From: Microvirga pakistanensis
GTDB taxonomy: Bacteria > Pseudomonadota > Alphaproteobacteria > Rhizobiales > Beijerinckiaceae
NCBI RefSeq assembly: GCF_004458765.1
Contig: NZ_SPJX01000187.1
Span: 411,368 to 475,367 of the forward strand
Length of the DNA: 64,000 bases
Reading direction: 5' to 3'
In this document: piece after piece, positions 17,795 through 29,879 of the stretch
Layout of the letters: the number at the start of each line of letters is the position of its first letter
How positions within the stretch are numbered: position 1 is the stretch's first letter
The notes under the pieces: generated by a model
What the model saw: only the letters and a program-made list of their open reading frames with translations
What the model was told of the DNA's origin: nothing
The model's database searches: none
Position numbers and translations under genes: made by a program

Positions 17795-18232
17795 ATGGAC
17801 GACCTCGATCAGCGCCTCATCACGCTCCTGCGTCACAATGGCCGGCGCAGCGTTTCGGATCTCGCTCTCGAACTCGGCGTGTCCCGCGCGACGGTGCGTT
17901 CGCGCATGGAGCGTCTGGAGCGTTCCGGAGATATCGTCGGCTACACCGTGATCCTGCGCGCGGATGCTGTCTCACTGCCGGTGCGGGGCATCATGCTGAT
18001 CGAGGTGGAGGGCCGCGCGGCCGACCGCGTCGTGGATGCTCTCGGGGGCTTCCCTGAGGTCAGCGCCATTCACACCACGAATGGAAAATGGGATCTCGTG
18101 GTCGAGCTCGGCGCGGCCAACCTGTCCGATTTCGACGGCATCTTGAGGCGCGTCCGGCTGATCCCGGGGGTCATCGCCTCGGAGACCAATCTGCTCCTGG
18201 CGACCCCGCGCAGCACCCGTGCCCGCCTGTGA
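17795..18232 (+). CDS. Lrp/AsnC-family transcriptional regulator
   Basis: 145 residues from ATG 17795; two in-frame GTGs just upstream (17786, 17789) are alternatives. An N-terminal helix-turn-helix (MDDLDQRLITLLRHNGRRSV, then LALELGVSRATVRSRMERL, about 3-55) is followed by a RAM ligand-binding domain (IMLIEVEGRAADRVVDALG, FPEVSAIHTTNGKWDLVVEL). Divergent pairing with arginase-ocd predicts it activates that operon in response to arginine or ornithine, as ArgR-like Lrp proteins do in Rhizobiales. Confidence 0.9.
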   Translation: MDDLDQRLITLLRHNGRRSVSDLALELGVSRATVRSRMERLERSGDIVGYTVILRADAVSLPVRGIMLIEVEGRAADRVVDALGGFPEVSAIHTTNGKWDLVVELGAANLSDFDGILRRVRLIPGVIASETNLLLATPRSTRARL

Positions 18233-18294
18233 TCAGCGCCTAAGAGGCCGCGTCCCGGCGTGAACGCGACCCCATGCCGGGGCTCGGAAGGCGT

Positions 18295-18732
18295 TCAGCT
18301 CTTGTCGCCGGCCGTAAGCGACTGAACGTCGGCCTGAGGGGTGAGGTGCTCGATCGAGACCCAGGCCGTGCAGGATCTGAGAATGGGGGCGAGGTAGGCG
18401 CGGCTGCCCTCGATTTCGACGACCCGGCAGGGATAGGCCCGCCGGTCTCCCGGTGGGCGGTACACCACTGTGCTGCCGGGCTTGATTTCCTGGGAGATCG
18501 CGCGAAGGGACTGGCCTGGTGTGTAGGGCTCGCGGTGGCCATTATCCTGAAGAACCGAGGCCTTCTGGCCGGCCCGGTAACGATCGAGAGCCTCGATCGC
18601 GATGCGCGCCCGGTCGCGATAGCGATCCGTGACAACTCTCATTAGGGTTCCTTGCTCGCGGCCCGGATACCAGGAGACCCCACCAATTTTTGCAAGCTCT
18701 TCTGCGACGATTTCGATTTCTTCTTCGGTCAT
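18295..18732 (-). CDS. conserved hypothetical protein, 145 residues
   Basis: Starts MTEEEIEIVAEELAKIGG at 18732. No signal peptide or membrane helix. An N-terminal helical part (about 1-50, RDRARIAIEALDRYRAG) is followed by a beta-rich domain (STVVYRPPGDRRAYPCRVVE, then YLAPILRSCTAWVSIEHL). The second half looks like a KOW/SH3-like barrel. I do not know the function; similar hypothetical proteins are frequent in Methylobacteriaceae. It is convergent with lrp. Confidence 0.65.
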   Translation of the reverse strand: MTEEEIEIVAEELAKIGGVSWYPGREQGTLMRVVTDRYRDRARIAIEALDRYRAGQKASVLQDNGHREPYTPGQSLRAISQEIKPGSTVVYRPPGDRRAYPCRVVEIEGSRAYLAPILRSCTAWVSIEHLTPQADVQSLTAGDKS

Positions 18733-18900
18733 CGGCTCATTCCCTCGAAGAGGTCGGAGTGACGCTCAGATCCTGCGGTGATGGACCGTGATCTGATGCA
18801 TGTGATTTATGGGCCCCGAAGAGTCGCTTCGATTTTTTAAGTTCGATTGCGTGACTCTGGATCGATCAGTGTACCGCGCAAGTTCTGTGATGCGCGTTGG

Positions 18901-19182
18901 TTATCCCCGCGGAATCAGACGCTCCTGCAAAATAGCCAATTGTTGGATATAAGGCATCCGCCGCTCCTGATGCTGCGCCTTCAGCTTTTCGAGAACCCGG
19001 ATTCTCAAATTCAGATCGGGCGAATTCTTGCTGACCTTGTCTCTGGCTTGTTCATACTCGAAGTCGATATCGGCTAAGGTCGCGAGGAGTGATTGGAGTA
19101 AAGGTTTATCAGTCGGAGAGTACATTCTGGGCTGATATTGCTTGCTATATGATATATTGTTACCAGTTTTCGTATCCTTCAT
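18901..19182 (-). CDS. small coiled-coil hypothetical protein, 93 residues
   Basis: Starts MKDTKTGNNISYSK at 19182 behind GAGGCGG; a GTG at 19194 is the alternative. Most of the protein is charged alpha helix (LLATLADIDFEYEQARDKV, then LNLRIRVLEKLKAQHQERR) and likely forms a coiled coil. There is no recognisable domain. The surrounding DNA (about 19040-19230) is distinctly more AT-rich than neighbouring genes, which may reflect a promoter or recently acquired DNA. Confidence 0.55.
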   Translation of the reverse strand: MKDTKTGNNISYSKQYQPRMYSPTDKPLLQSLLATLADIDFEYEQARDKVSKNSPDLNLRIRVLEKLKAQHQERRMPYIQQLAILQERLIPRG

Positions 19183-19356
19183 GCGCCGCCTCACGTTAAC
19201 TTTGCGGTAACAGCTTCGACATTACTAAGCTCGGATTAATCCGTCTGTTGGGTATCCGACAAAGCTGGAAAAAGTTTTGCTTCTCCCTTTCTCGGATGGA
19301 TGAGAAGCGCGCCGTGGTTAATCGCAACGAGCAACCGACGCACCAACGGACGCCGG

Positions 19357-20091
19357 TCAGGCCTTGTAGTCATAGGTGCCGGGGAGCAGGCGTTCGAAGC
19401 TCCTGCGAATTTTGCGATAGCATTCGCATGACATGTCCTCGAGCCCGGCACGGTCCATGATCGTAATGGTGCCTCGGCCCTGCTGGATTAGATCGGCAAC
19501 CTGCAAAGCACGTGTCACGCTGCTGACGGTCGAGCGCTGCACGCCCAGCATTTCGGCCAATGTTTCATGGGTGAGAGGAAGTGCATCGGAATCGACGCGG
19601 TCGCGCATGCTCAAGATCCAGCGGCAGCAGCGAGCCTCCACGCTGTGGACGGCGTTGCAGGCAACGGTCTGCAGCGTCTGCGCCAGCAGTGCTTCCGTGA
19701 ACCTGAACACCACCTCCCTGATCCGGGGGTGCTCACGAACAGCCTCTTTCAGGCGATCCACAGGGATCCGGGAGGCTGTGCCGGAGAGCTGCGCGACGTA
19801 ACGCCCGAACGACTGGCGCGTCACGAGGGTGCTGACATAGCCGAACATGCCTTCCCGACCGAACAAGGCCATTTCCACCGTCCCGCCGTCCTCGAGGACG
19901 GTGGCCAGGGAGACAATGGCGTTGTGCGGAAAATAAGTATGCCACATCACTTCGCCGATGTCGTAGACGACCTTGCCCTTCGAAAGATCCACGAGTTCGA
20001 GGTAAGGCTTGAGGACCTCGAAGTCTTCAGGCTCCAAAGCCGCCAGGAGCCGGTTCTTACGATGGATGATCCCGCTACAACCATTCAGCAT
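19357..20091 (-). CDS. Crp/Fnr-family transcriptional regulator
   Basis: A 244-residue protein with an N-terminal cyclic-nucleotide-binding-like beta barrel (about 20-140: GKVVYDIGEVMWHTYFPHN, GTVEMALFGREGMFGYV) and a C-terminal winged helix (about 165-225: LTHETLAEMLGVQRSTVSSV). It lacks the N-terminal Cys cluster of Fnr and the cAMP-site residues of Crp, so it belongs to the large Rhizobiales group without a known ligand. Monocistronic. Confidence 0.88.
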   Translation of the reverse strand: MLNGCSGIIHRKNRLLAALEPEDFEVLKPYLELVDLSKGKVVYDIGEVMWHTYFPHNAIVSLATVLEDGGTVEMALFGREGMFGYVSTLVTRQSFGRYVAQLSGTASRIPVDRLKEAVREHPRIREVVFRFTEALLAQTLQTVACNAVHSVEARCCRWILSMRDRVDSDALPLTHETLAEMLGVQRSTVSSVTRALQVADLIQQGRGTITIMDRAGLEDMSCECYRKIRRSFERLLPGTYDYKA

Positions 20092-20369
20092 GTGAAGTCG
20101 TACCGATCTGTATGGCGCCTGATCCGAGGATCGAGCGGGTCTACGACAAGATGCTTGTGCAACTTCAGGTGGTCAATCGACCGATCTGCTCTTGTAAACA
20201 GGCATTCTTGCCTCTGCATGGGGATAAACACGCTGCCGTGAAGGAAGTTTTCATCTTACCGGGTGCAAGTGCGGCCTCAAAAGAAGTACCGCTCCGTCCA
20301 TCGCGGCGGAGCGGTGCGGGCACGGTGCGGATGGGCTTTGGAGCTCTTCCGATTTACGCAGGAGAAGGG

Positions 20370-21830
20370 ATGGCGCAGCATGAGGATCGACCGATTCCAC
20401 GCTGCTTCAAGGCCAGTCACGTGAACGCACGCATCTCCTCTCCGCCGCCTGCGGATCTCGCCGATTGGTCGGCGGGCGATCTGCTCGAGGCCTATGCCGG
20501 CAGGACTCTGTCCCCCCTCGATGTCATGAAAGCCGTGATCGCGCGCATCGAAGCCTACGAGCCACGCCTCCAGGCCCTCTACGCCTACGACCCCGACGGG
20601 GCGCTGAAGGCCGCGCGGGACTCCGAGATGCGCTGGCTCAAGGGCGAGGCAAGGGCCCTCGACGGGATTCCCGCGACGATCAAGGAAAACATCGCGACCA
20701 AGGGCACGCCCGTTCCCCTCGGGACCGCCGCCCGTCCGCTGACGCCTGCGGCGGAGGATGCGCCTCCGGCCGCGCGCCTTCGTGAAGATGGGGTCGTCAT
20801 TCTCGCCAAGACCACGATGCCCGATTACGGCATGCTCTCATCCGGGCTTTCGAGCTTCCATCCGCTCGCCCGCAATCCGTGGGATCTCACCAAGAATCCG
20901 GGAGGCAGCTCGGCCGGCGCGGGAGCCGCGGCGGCGGTGGGCTACGGACCCTTTCACATCGGCACGGATATCGGCGGCTCCATCCGGCTGCCGGCATCCT
21001 GGTGCGGCGTGTTCGGCCTCAAGCCCAGCTTCGGGCGCATTCCCATCGATCCGACCTATTACGGGCGCGTGGCGGGGCCGATGACGCGCAATGTGCGCGA
21101 CGCCGCGCTGATGATGAAGAGCCTCACAAGGCCAGACATGCGCGATCCCATGAGCCTGCCGTATCAGGAGCTCCCTTGGCTTGATCTCGATATCGACGTC
21201 GGGACGCTCAAGATCGGCCTGATGATGGAAGCGGGCGTCGGCCTGGACCTCGATCCCGAAGTGCGCGCGGCCGTGCAGAGGGCGGCAGGGGCCTTCGCCG
21301 ATGCGGGGGCGACCGTCGAGGAGGTGAAGCCCTTCATCACCCGCGAAATGCTCGACGGCCTCGACGATTTCTGGCGTCAGCGCGCCTGGATGGACATGGC
21401 TTCCCTGCGTGACGAGGAGCGTGCCAGGGTGCTGCCCTACATCCTCACATGGGCCGAGGGCGGGAAGGCCCTGACCGGCGCCCGGGTCTATGCGGGCATG
21501 AACCAGATGATGGTGATGCGCCACGCGGCGGTTGCCGCGACGCACCGTTTCGACTTCGTGCTCTCGCCGGTGGCCCCCAACGTGGCCTACGAGGCGGAGC
21601 TCGCATCCCCGATCCACGACCCCGAGAGGCCGTTTGAGCATATCGGCTACACGGTCGCCTTCAACATGTCCGACCAGCCTGCCGCCTCGGTCAACGCGGG
21701 CTTCACCGCAACGGGCCTGCCGATCGGCCTGCAGATCATCGGCCGCCGGTTCGACGATCTCGGCGTGCTCAGGCTCTCGCGCGCCTGGGAGGAGATGTGC
21801 CCCGACAAGCGGCTATGGCCCAGGCCGTAG
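20370..21830 (+). CDS. amidase (amidase-signature family)
   Basis: 486 residues from ATG 20370, which has GGAGAAGGG directly upstream; in-frame codons back to 20112 are probably untranslated. It has the Ser-cisSer-Lys triad: Lys in GIPATIKENIATKG, cis-Ser in NPGGSSAGAGAAAA and nucleophile Ser in TDIGGSIRLPASWCG. These enzymes hydrolyse amides such as small aliphatic or aryl amides. The residues do not resemble GatA in context (no gatB/C nearby), so it is likely a catabolic amidase. Confidence 0.9.
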   Translation: MAQHEDRPIPRCFKASHVNARISSPPPADLADWSAGDLLEAYAGRTLSPLDVMKAVIARIEAYEPRLQALYAYDPDGALKAARDSEMRWLKGEARALDGIPATIKENIATKGTPVPLGTAARPLTPAAEDAPPAARLREDGVVILAKTTMPDYGMLSSGLSSFHPLARNPWDLTKNPGGSSAGAGAAAAVGYGPFHIGTDIGGSIRLPASWCGVFGLKPSFGRIPIDPTYYGRVAGPMTRNVRDAALMMKSLTRPDMRDPMSLPYQELPWLDLDIDVGTLKIGLMMEAGVGLDLDPEVRAAVQRAAGAFADAGATVEEVKPFITREMLDGLDDFWRQRAWMDMASLRDEERARVLPYILTWAEGGKALTGARVYAGMNQMMVMRHAAVAATHRFDFVLSPVAPNVAYEAELASPIHDPERPFEHIGYTVAFNMSDQPAASVNAGFTATGLPIGLQIIGRRFDDLGVLRLSRAWEEMCPDKRLWPRP

Positions 21831-21933
21831 GGGAGAGTGGCATTCCCTAGCGTCATCGCCGTCCCGGAGAGAGCGACACCGAGGATCGATGCGGCGGGTT
21901 TTCTGCAAGGCCGCCTGCTGGTAAACAGCCGCC

Positions 21934-22692
21934 ATGACGTACAAAGTTGCCGCTCTCTACCAGTTCGTTTCCCTGCCCGATTTCCGGGAGATCCGCGATC
22001 CGCTCCATGCCCTCTGCACCGATCTCGGGATCAAGGGCACGCTTCTGCTCGCACAGGAGGGGATCAACGGCACCGTGGCCGGAACGGAGGAGGGGATCGA
22101 CGCGCTCCTGGGCGAGCTGCGCGAGGGGCGCCTTTTCCAGGGCCGCCTCGACAATCTGGAACTCAAGTTCTCCGCCGCCTCGGAGATGCCGTTCAAGCGC
22201 ATGAAGGTGCGGCTGAAGAAGGAGATCGTGACCCTGGGCGATCCGCAGGCAGACCCGACGAGACAGGTCGGGATTTACGTCTCGCCAGCCGATTGGAACA
22301 CGCTCATCGAGAGCCCCGACATCGTCCTGCTCGACACCCGCAACGATTTCGAGGTCGAGATGGGCACCTTCGCGGGAGCCGTGGATCCGCGCATCAAGAC
22401 GTTCAGCGCGTTCAAGGACTTTGTGCGCAACGAGCTCGACCCCGCCAAGCACAAGCGGGTCGCGATGTTCTGCACCGGCGGAATCCGCTGCGAGAAGGCC
22501 AGCGCCTACATGCTGGGCCAGGGCTTCGAGGAGGTCTACCACCTGAAGGGCGGTATCCTGAAATACCTGGAGGAGGTGCCGGAGACCGAGAGCCGCTGGA
22601 ACGGTGGGTGCTTCGTGTTCGACGAGCGCGTGTCCCTCGGCCATGGCCTCGTCGAACGCCCGGAGGACAGGAGCCTGTTGGCCGATGAGTGA
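21934..22692 (+). CDS. trhO: tRNA uridine(34) hydroxylase TrhO (rhodanese-like, YceA)
   Basis: 252 residues: an N-terminal acylphosphatase-like UPF0176 domain ([28 protein letters not shown], about 5-95) followed by a rhodanese domain (about 125-220) with active-site loop [16 protein letters not shown]. In enterobacteria this protein hydroxylates U34 of tRNAs to ho5U in an O2-dependent reaction. The gene overlaps slyX by 8 bases. Confidence 0.92.
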   Translation: MTYKVAALYQFVSLPDFREIRDPLHALCTDLGIKGTLLLAQEGINGTVAGTEEGIDALLGELREGRLFQGRLDNLELKFSAASEMPFKRMKVRLKKEIVTLGDPQADPTRQVGIYVSPADWNTLIESPDIVLLDTRNDFEVEMGTFAGAVDPRIKTFSAFKDFVRNELDPAKHKRVAMFCTGGIRCEKASAYMLGQGFEEVYHLKGGILKYLEEVPETESRWNGGCFVFDERVSLGHGLVERPEDRSLLADE

Positions 22693-22906
22693 CGCTCAAT
22701 CCGTCGAGTCTCGCCTCGAAGCCCTGGAGGTGCGTGTCGCCTACCAGGATCAGGTGATCGAGGACCTCAACCAGACCGTCATCGATCAATGGAAGAAGAT
22801 CGATGCCCTGAAGCGCCAGCTCAACAAGCTTCTCGACCGGGTCCAGGAGGTCGAGGATAGCGGTGCAGGCCCGCGAACGCCGGAACCCCCGCCGCCGCAT
22901 TATTGA
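22685..22906 (+). CDS. slyX: SlyX family protein
   Basis: 73 residues starting [19 protein letters not shown] at 22685, overlapping the trhO stop. It is an almost continuous heptad coiled coil ([36 protein letters not shown]) with a Pro-rich C-terminus ending PPPHY, as in canonical SlyX. Function of the family is unknown; the coupling to trhO is seen from the overlap. Confidence 0.9.
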   Translation: MSDAQSVESRLEALEVRVAYQDQVIEDLNQTVIDQWKKIDALKRQLNKLLDRVQEVEDSGAGPRTPEPPPPHY

Positions 22907-22965
22907 GATCCAATTATTCAACCATTCGGTTGACTATCTGATGCTTCGCGCATATATTCAACCTC

Positions 22966-23331
22966 ATGGTTGAATTACATGCATCCCGGTTGGACACAGT
23001 CTTTCATGCACTCGGCGACGCGACGAGGCGGCGCATGCTCCGCGAATTGGCCAACGGAGAGCGGACTGTCAGCCAGCTTGCAGAGCCTTTTTCGATTTCG
23101 CTCGCGGCGGCCTCGAAGCACATCAAGGCGTTGGAGAATGCCGGACTGATCCGCCGCGAGGTGCGAGGACGGACCCATCTATGCCGCCTCGACCCTGGAC
23201 CGCTCGCCGATGCCCATGAGTGGCTGCGCTTTTACGAACGTTTCTGGACCGATCGTCTGGACGCGCTGGAGAGGCTTCTCCTCGAAGAGGAGGCCGCCAA
23301 AGACCCAACCTCAACAGGAGAGAGCCAATGA
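22966..23331 (+). CDS. ArsR-family transcriptional regulator
   Basis: A 121-residue winged-helix repressor (VFHALGDATRRRMLREL, then AASKHIKALENAGLIRREV). It lacks a Cys metal box, so it is probably not a metal sensor. The stop overlaps the start of the downstream SRPBCC gene (ATGA), the common ArsR-AHSA1 pairing in which the regulator controls the pair. AT-rich upstream sequence around 22915-22960 contains repeated TTCAACC and GGTTGAA elements that could be the operator. Confidence 0.88.
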   Translation: MVELHASRLDTVFHALGDATRRRMLRELANGERTVSQLAEPFSISLAAASKHIKALENAGLIRREVRGRTHLCRLDPGPLADAHEWLRFYERFWTDRLDALERLLLEEEAAKDPTSTGESQ

Positions 23332-23861
23332 CCGATCTTGCGAGCCTCGATTCTTATGGCGTGCTGGCCGAGCCTGCCACGTTGACGATCCAACGCCTGC
23401 TGCCTGGCCCGGTGGAGCGTATCTGGGCCTATCTCACGGAAAGCGAATTGCGCCGGAAATGGCTGGCGTCGGGACATATGGACATGAAGGTCGGGGCACC
23501 TTTCGAATTGGTGTGGCGAAACGGAGAGCTGACCGATCCGCCTGAGCCACGTCCTCCGGGCTTCCCCGAGGAGCATCGGATGCAGAGCCAGATCACGGAG
23601 CTCGATCCGCCTTACAAGCTCGCCATCGCTTGGGGGAACACAGGCGGCGTTTCCTTCGAGTTGGAGCCGCAGGGTGAAAAGGTTCTTCTCACCGTGATCC
23701 ACCGACGCCTGCCTGATCGTGGAACCATGCTGAATGTCAGCGCCGGGTGGCATATGCATCTCGACGTCCTGGCGACGATCGCAGCGGGCCAGCAGCCAAA
23801 ATCGTTCTGGAAGGGCTGGGAGCGCCTGAAGGGGGAATATGACCGGCGGATCCCGGCCTGA
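23328..23861 (+). CDS. SRPBCC/AHSA1-domain protein
   Basis: 177 residues from ATG 23328, translationally coupled to the ArsR gene. It has the START-like fold of the AHSA1 group: LTIQRLLPGPVERIWAYLTE at the N-terminus, ELRRKWLASG, and a C-terminal helix (WHMHLDVLATIAAGQQPKSF). The domain binds hydrophobic ligands in a deep cavity or, in AHSA1, Hsp90. Its ligand here is unknown. The gene ends just before the groE region. Confidence 0.87.
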   Translation: MTDLASLDSYGVLAEPATLTIQRLLPGPVERIWAYLTESELRRKWLASGHMDMKVGAPFELVWRNGELTDPPEPRPPGFPEEHRMQSQITELDPPYKLAIAWGNTGGVSFELEPQGEKVLLTVIHRRLPDRGTMLNVSAGWHMHLDVLATIAAGQQPKSFWKGWERLKGEYDRRIPA

Positions 23862-23916
23862 GAGACCGGCAAGGGTGCAGGCGAACTGCTCAGGACAAGA
23901 GCTCTTACAGACCAGC

Positions 23917-23943
23917 TTGGCACTTGGTTCCTCCAAGTGCCAA
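23917..23943. promoter_or_regulatory. CIRCE-like inverted repeat upstream of groES
   Basis: TTGGCACTT-N9-AAGTGCCAA has the arm length and spacer of the HrcA operator CIRCE (TTAGCACTC-N9-GAGTGCTAA), with symmetric changes at two positions per arm. It lies 119 bases upstream of the groES ATG. The same dyad extends to an 11-bp stem followed by a T run, so it may instead or also terminate the upstream transcript. Confidence 0.6.
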
Positions 23944-24061
23944 AATTTTTTACATCCCCCTCTTGAACCGTAAAGCTTGTTCAACCAAATTTCCGACCGC
24001 GGAGGCCCGGAGAGGCTCCGCTTGTGGCAGTTAACGCACTGAAACCATTGGAGGAAGCTTC

Positions 24062-24376
24062 ATGAAGTTCCGTCCTTTGCATGACCGTATCGTGGTCAAG
24101 CGGATCGATGCGGAAGAGAAGACGGCGGGTGGCATCATCATCCCCGATACCGCCAAGGAAAAGCCTCAGCAGGGCGAGGTCATCGCCGTCGGGCCCGGTG
24201 CCCGCAACGAGGCGGGACAGCTCGTCGCTCTCGACGTGAAGGTCGGCGACCGCGTGCTGTTCGGCAAGTGGTCCGGCACGGAAGTGAAGATCGATGGCGA
24301 GGATCTCCTTATCATGAAGGAGAGCGACATCATGGGCGTGCTGGACGAGACCGTCGCCCAGAAGAAGGCCGCATAA
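24062..24376 (+). CDS. groES: co-chaperonin GroES
   Basis: A 104-residue Hsp10 that forms the heptameric lid of the GroEL cage. It starts [19 protein letters not shown] and carries the mobile loop [17 protein letters not shown] and the roof-region [13 protein letters not shown]; the end [11 protein letters not shown] is typical of alphaproteobacteria. Good Shine-Dalgarno GGAGG upstream. Cotranscribed with groEL 49 bases downstream. Confidence 0.97.
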   Translation: MKFRPLHDRIVVKRIDAEEKTAGGIIIPDTAKEKPQQGEVIAVGPGARNEAGQLVALDVKVGDRVLFGKWSGTEVKIDGEDLLIMKESDIMGVLDETVAQKKAA

Positions 24377-24419
24377 GGCCAGGCATTCAGAGTCACATAT
24401 CGTTACGTCCAAGGAGTGA

Positions 24420-26054
<1,635 letters not shown>

Positions 26055-26085
26055 GCGTCCACTGTTAGGGACAGCTCGAAACAGG

Positions 26086-26118
26086 ACGGCGCCGTGAAAG
26101 CGGCGCCGTTTTCTTTTT
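26086..26118 (+). terminator. rho-independent terminator of groESL
   Basis: ACGGCGCCG - TGAAAG - CGGCGCCGT stem followed by TTTCTTTTT, 32 bases past the groEL stop. Confidence 0.92.
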
Positions 26119-26215
26119 GGCTGACGGCGCTGGCGCGGTCGATTGCAGCCGGGCCTGTCTCACGACTCTGAAGAGAGCGTGACGGGCCGGTGGGGTCGGC
26201 GCCGCGCCCGTGGCA

Positions 26216-26971
26216 TCACCGATGCCGAATGAGGGAGGCGTCCTCCGGCTCGGCCACGCTGGTGATGATCGATCCGGTCACATCCTCGGGCACGATCTTG
26301 CGCAACCGGTTCACGAAGGCGGTCAGGCTGTTCGTCCTTTCCGGTCCGGGAGCCAGGAAGGCGAGGGCGCTGCTGTCGAACGGCTCCTCTTCGATGGCGC
26401 CGTCGACCATGACGGTCGTCTTGATGCCGGTTTCGATATCGAAGGAGACGGACTTCACCTTCGTCCGGCGCTGCGGGTCGAGCGGCTCGGCAATCGCGAG
26501 GGACGTCACCGGAGGTGGTCCCTGCCGCGCTTCGGCGACCTCTCGGACGACCATGGGTCGTTGAGCAGGCTTGGCGACGGAGGCCTGGCGGGATGACCTG
26601 TCCTGAGGCCTCTTGTCGACATTGCCGGCACGGTCGCGGGTGGGTTGGGAGACCGCCATGTACTCGGTCGGTCCGGAGAGGAGTTGCTTGAGCCGCTGCT
26701 CCGCCTCCGTGGCTTCCTTCTGGGTCGCTGAGCCGAAGGCCGCCGCGAGAGGGTTCTTGGCCTTTTCCGCAGCCGCCTTTGCCTTTGCGGCCTCGGCAGC
26801 CTTCGCGGCTGCGATCCGCCGCTTGGCCTCGGCCGTCTGAGCCCGGTTATTCGTGCTGTAGGAATACTGTTTTCCGTTGATCTCGTAGCGGACCAACCGC
26901 GCCTCCGCACCGGTGGACATCGTCCCGTGAGCCACGATAGAGGCTCCCAGTAGAACAACCCATTTGTTCAT
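26216..26971 (-). CDS. secreted hypothetical protein with Ala/Lys-rich coiled coil
   Basis: 251 residues from ATG 26971 (MNKWVVLLGASIVAHGTM); an upstream GTG-type frame start would spoil the signal peptide. After the signal peptide comes ARLVRYEINGKQYSYSTNN, a motif seen in Rhizobiales exported proteins. It is followed by an Ala/Lys/Glu helix (about 45-75) and a Pro/Arg-rich middle. The C-terminal domain contains VKSVSFDIETGIKTTVMVDG. The function is unknown; periplasmic location is inferred from the signal peptide. Confidence 0.65.
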   Translation of the reverse strand: MNKWVVLLGASIVAHGTMSTGAEARLVRYEINGKQYSYSTNNRAQTAEAKRRIAAAKAAEAAKAKAAAEKAKNPLAAAFGSATQKEATEAEQRLKQLLSGPTEYMAVSQPTRDRAGNVDKRPQDRSSRQASVAKPAQRPMVVREVAEARQGPPPVTSLAIAEPLDPQRRTKVKSVSFDIETGIKTTVMVDGAIEEEPFDSSALAFLAPGPERTNSLTAFVNRLRKIVPEDVTGSIITSVAEPEDASLIRHR

Positions 26972-28637
<1,666 letters not shown>

Positions 28638-28661
28638 GCCGAGACATCATCGACATCTTCG

Positions 28662-28690
28662 AAACCCGGCGTGACGAGCGCCGGGTTTTT
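28662..28690 (+). terminator. rho-independent terminator after the TRAP binding protein
   Basis: AACCCGGCG ... CGCCGGGTTTTT hairpin with T run, 25 bases after the stop. Confidence 0.88.
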
Positions 28691-28803
28691 CGTGCAGGGC
28701 TGCCCCGCTCCGGGCGGGGAGCTTGAGGGCTTGCATCGCCCCGGCGGAGTGCTGATCTCAGGGCCATCGCGCCGTTGCTCCGATTGTGTAGAAAGATCGC
28801 CTC

Positions 28804-29802
28804 ATGCCTCCGCTTTCCATCCTCGACCTCGCCCATATCACCGAGGGCTCCACGGCAGGCGACGCCTTGCGTCATTCGCTCGACCTGGCGCAGCACGCGG
28901 AGCGATGGGGCTACAACCGGTTCTGGCTCGCCGAGCACCACAACATGGTGGGCATCGCCAGCGCCGCGACGAGCGTCGCGATCGCGCATGTGGCGGGGGG
29001 CACCAAGACGATCCGCGTGGGGGCGGGCGGCATCATGCTGCCGAACCACGCGCCGATGATCATCGCCGAGCAGTTCGGCACGCTCGACGCCCTGTTCCCG
29101 GGCCGGATCGATCTCGGGGTCGGTCGGGCGCCCGGCACCGACCAGCGCACGATGCGGGCCCTGCGCCGTGATCCCACGAGCGCCGATACCTTCCCGCAGG
29201 ACGTTCTGGAACTGCAGGCGCTGCTCGGACCGCTGCAGCCGGGCCAGACGATCCAGGCCGTTCCCGGCACCGACAGCAACGTGCCGATCTGGATTCTCGG
29301 CTCCAGCCTCTTCGGCGCGCAGCTCGCCGCCATGCTGGGGCTGCCCTATGCGTTCGCGTCGCATTTCGCCCCGAACGCCCTGTTTCAGGCGCTCCAGGTT
29401 TATCGTGAGCGCTTCCAGCCTTCCGCGCAGCTCGACAAGCCCTATGTGATGGTGGGCGTGAACGTGATCGCCGCCGACACCGACGATGAGGCGAAATATC
29501 TCTTCACGTCGGCGCAGCAGGCCTTCACCAACATGTTCCGTGGCACCCGCGGCAAGCTCCAGCCGCCCATCGACGACATCGAGACCTATTGGACGCCCGC
29601 CGAGAAGGCGCAGGCCTCAAGCATGCTGGCCTGTTCCTTCGTCGGCTCCGCCCAGACCGTACGCGAGGGGCTCGAAGGATTTCTCGAGCAGACGGGCGCG
29701 GACGAGCTGATCGTCGCCTCCGCGATCTACGATCACGGCAAGCGCCTGCGGTCCTACGAGATCCTGGCGGATGTCGCGCAAACCATGAGCAAGGCGGCAT
29801 AG
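28804..29802 (+). CDS. LLM-class flavin-dependent oxidoreductase
   Basis: A 332-residue luciferase-like TIM-barrel protein of the 'MsnO8' type. It has [20 protein letters not shown] (about 27-46), [20 protein letters not shown] and [14 protein letters not shown]. Such enzymes use FMNH2 and O2 to oxidise organic substrates, but most, like this one, have no assigned substrate. Convergent with the dppC gene, separated by a palindromic repeat at 29818-29853. Confidence 0.88.
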   Translation: MPPLSILDLAHITEGSTAGDALRHSLDLAQHAERWGYNRFWLAEHHNMVGIASAATSVAIAHVAGGTKTIRVGAGGIMLPNHAPMIIAEQFGTLDALFPGRIDLGVGRAPGTDQRTMRALRRDPTSADTFPQDVLELQALLGPLQPGQTIQAVPGTDSNVPIWILGSSLFGAQLAAMLGLPYAFASHFAPNALFQALQVYRERFQPSAQLDKPYVMVGVNVIAADTDDEAKYLFTSAQQAFTNMFRGTRGKLQPPIDDIETYWTPAEKAQASSMLACSFVGSAQTVREGLEGFLEQTGADELIVASAIYDHGKRLRSYEILADVAQTMSKAA

Positions 29803-29817
29803 GTTTTTCAGCAGGTT

Positions 29818-29853
29818 CCTCGTCATGGCCGGAACAGCCCGGCCATGACGAGG
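29818..29853. repeat. palindromic intergenic repeat, probably a bidirectional terminator
   Basis: Perfect 15-bp stem CCTCGTCATGGCCGG / CCGGCCATGACGAGG around a 6-base loop between convergent genes. It belongs to the CGTCATGGCCGG-type dispersed palindromes also at 31745-31827 and 45423-45480. Confidence 0.85.
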
Positions 29854-29879
29854 AGGGAAATTGAGCGTCTCCTCCATTC

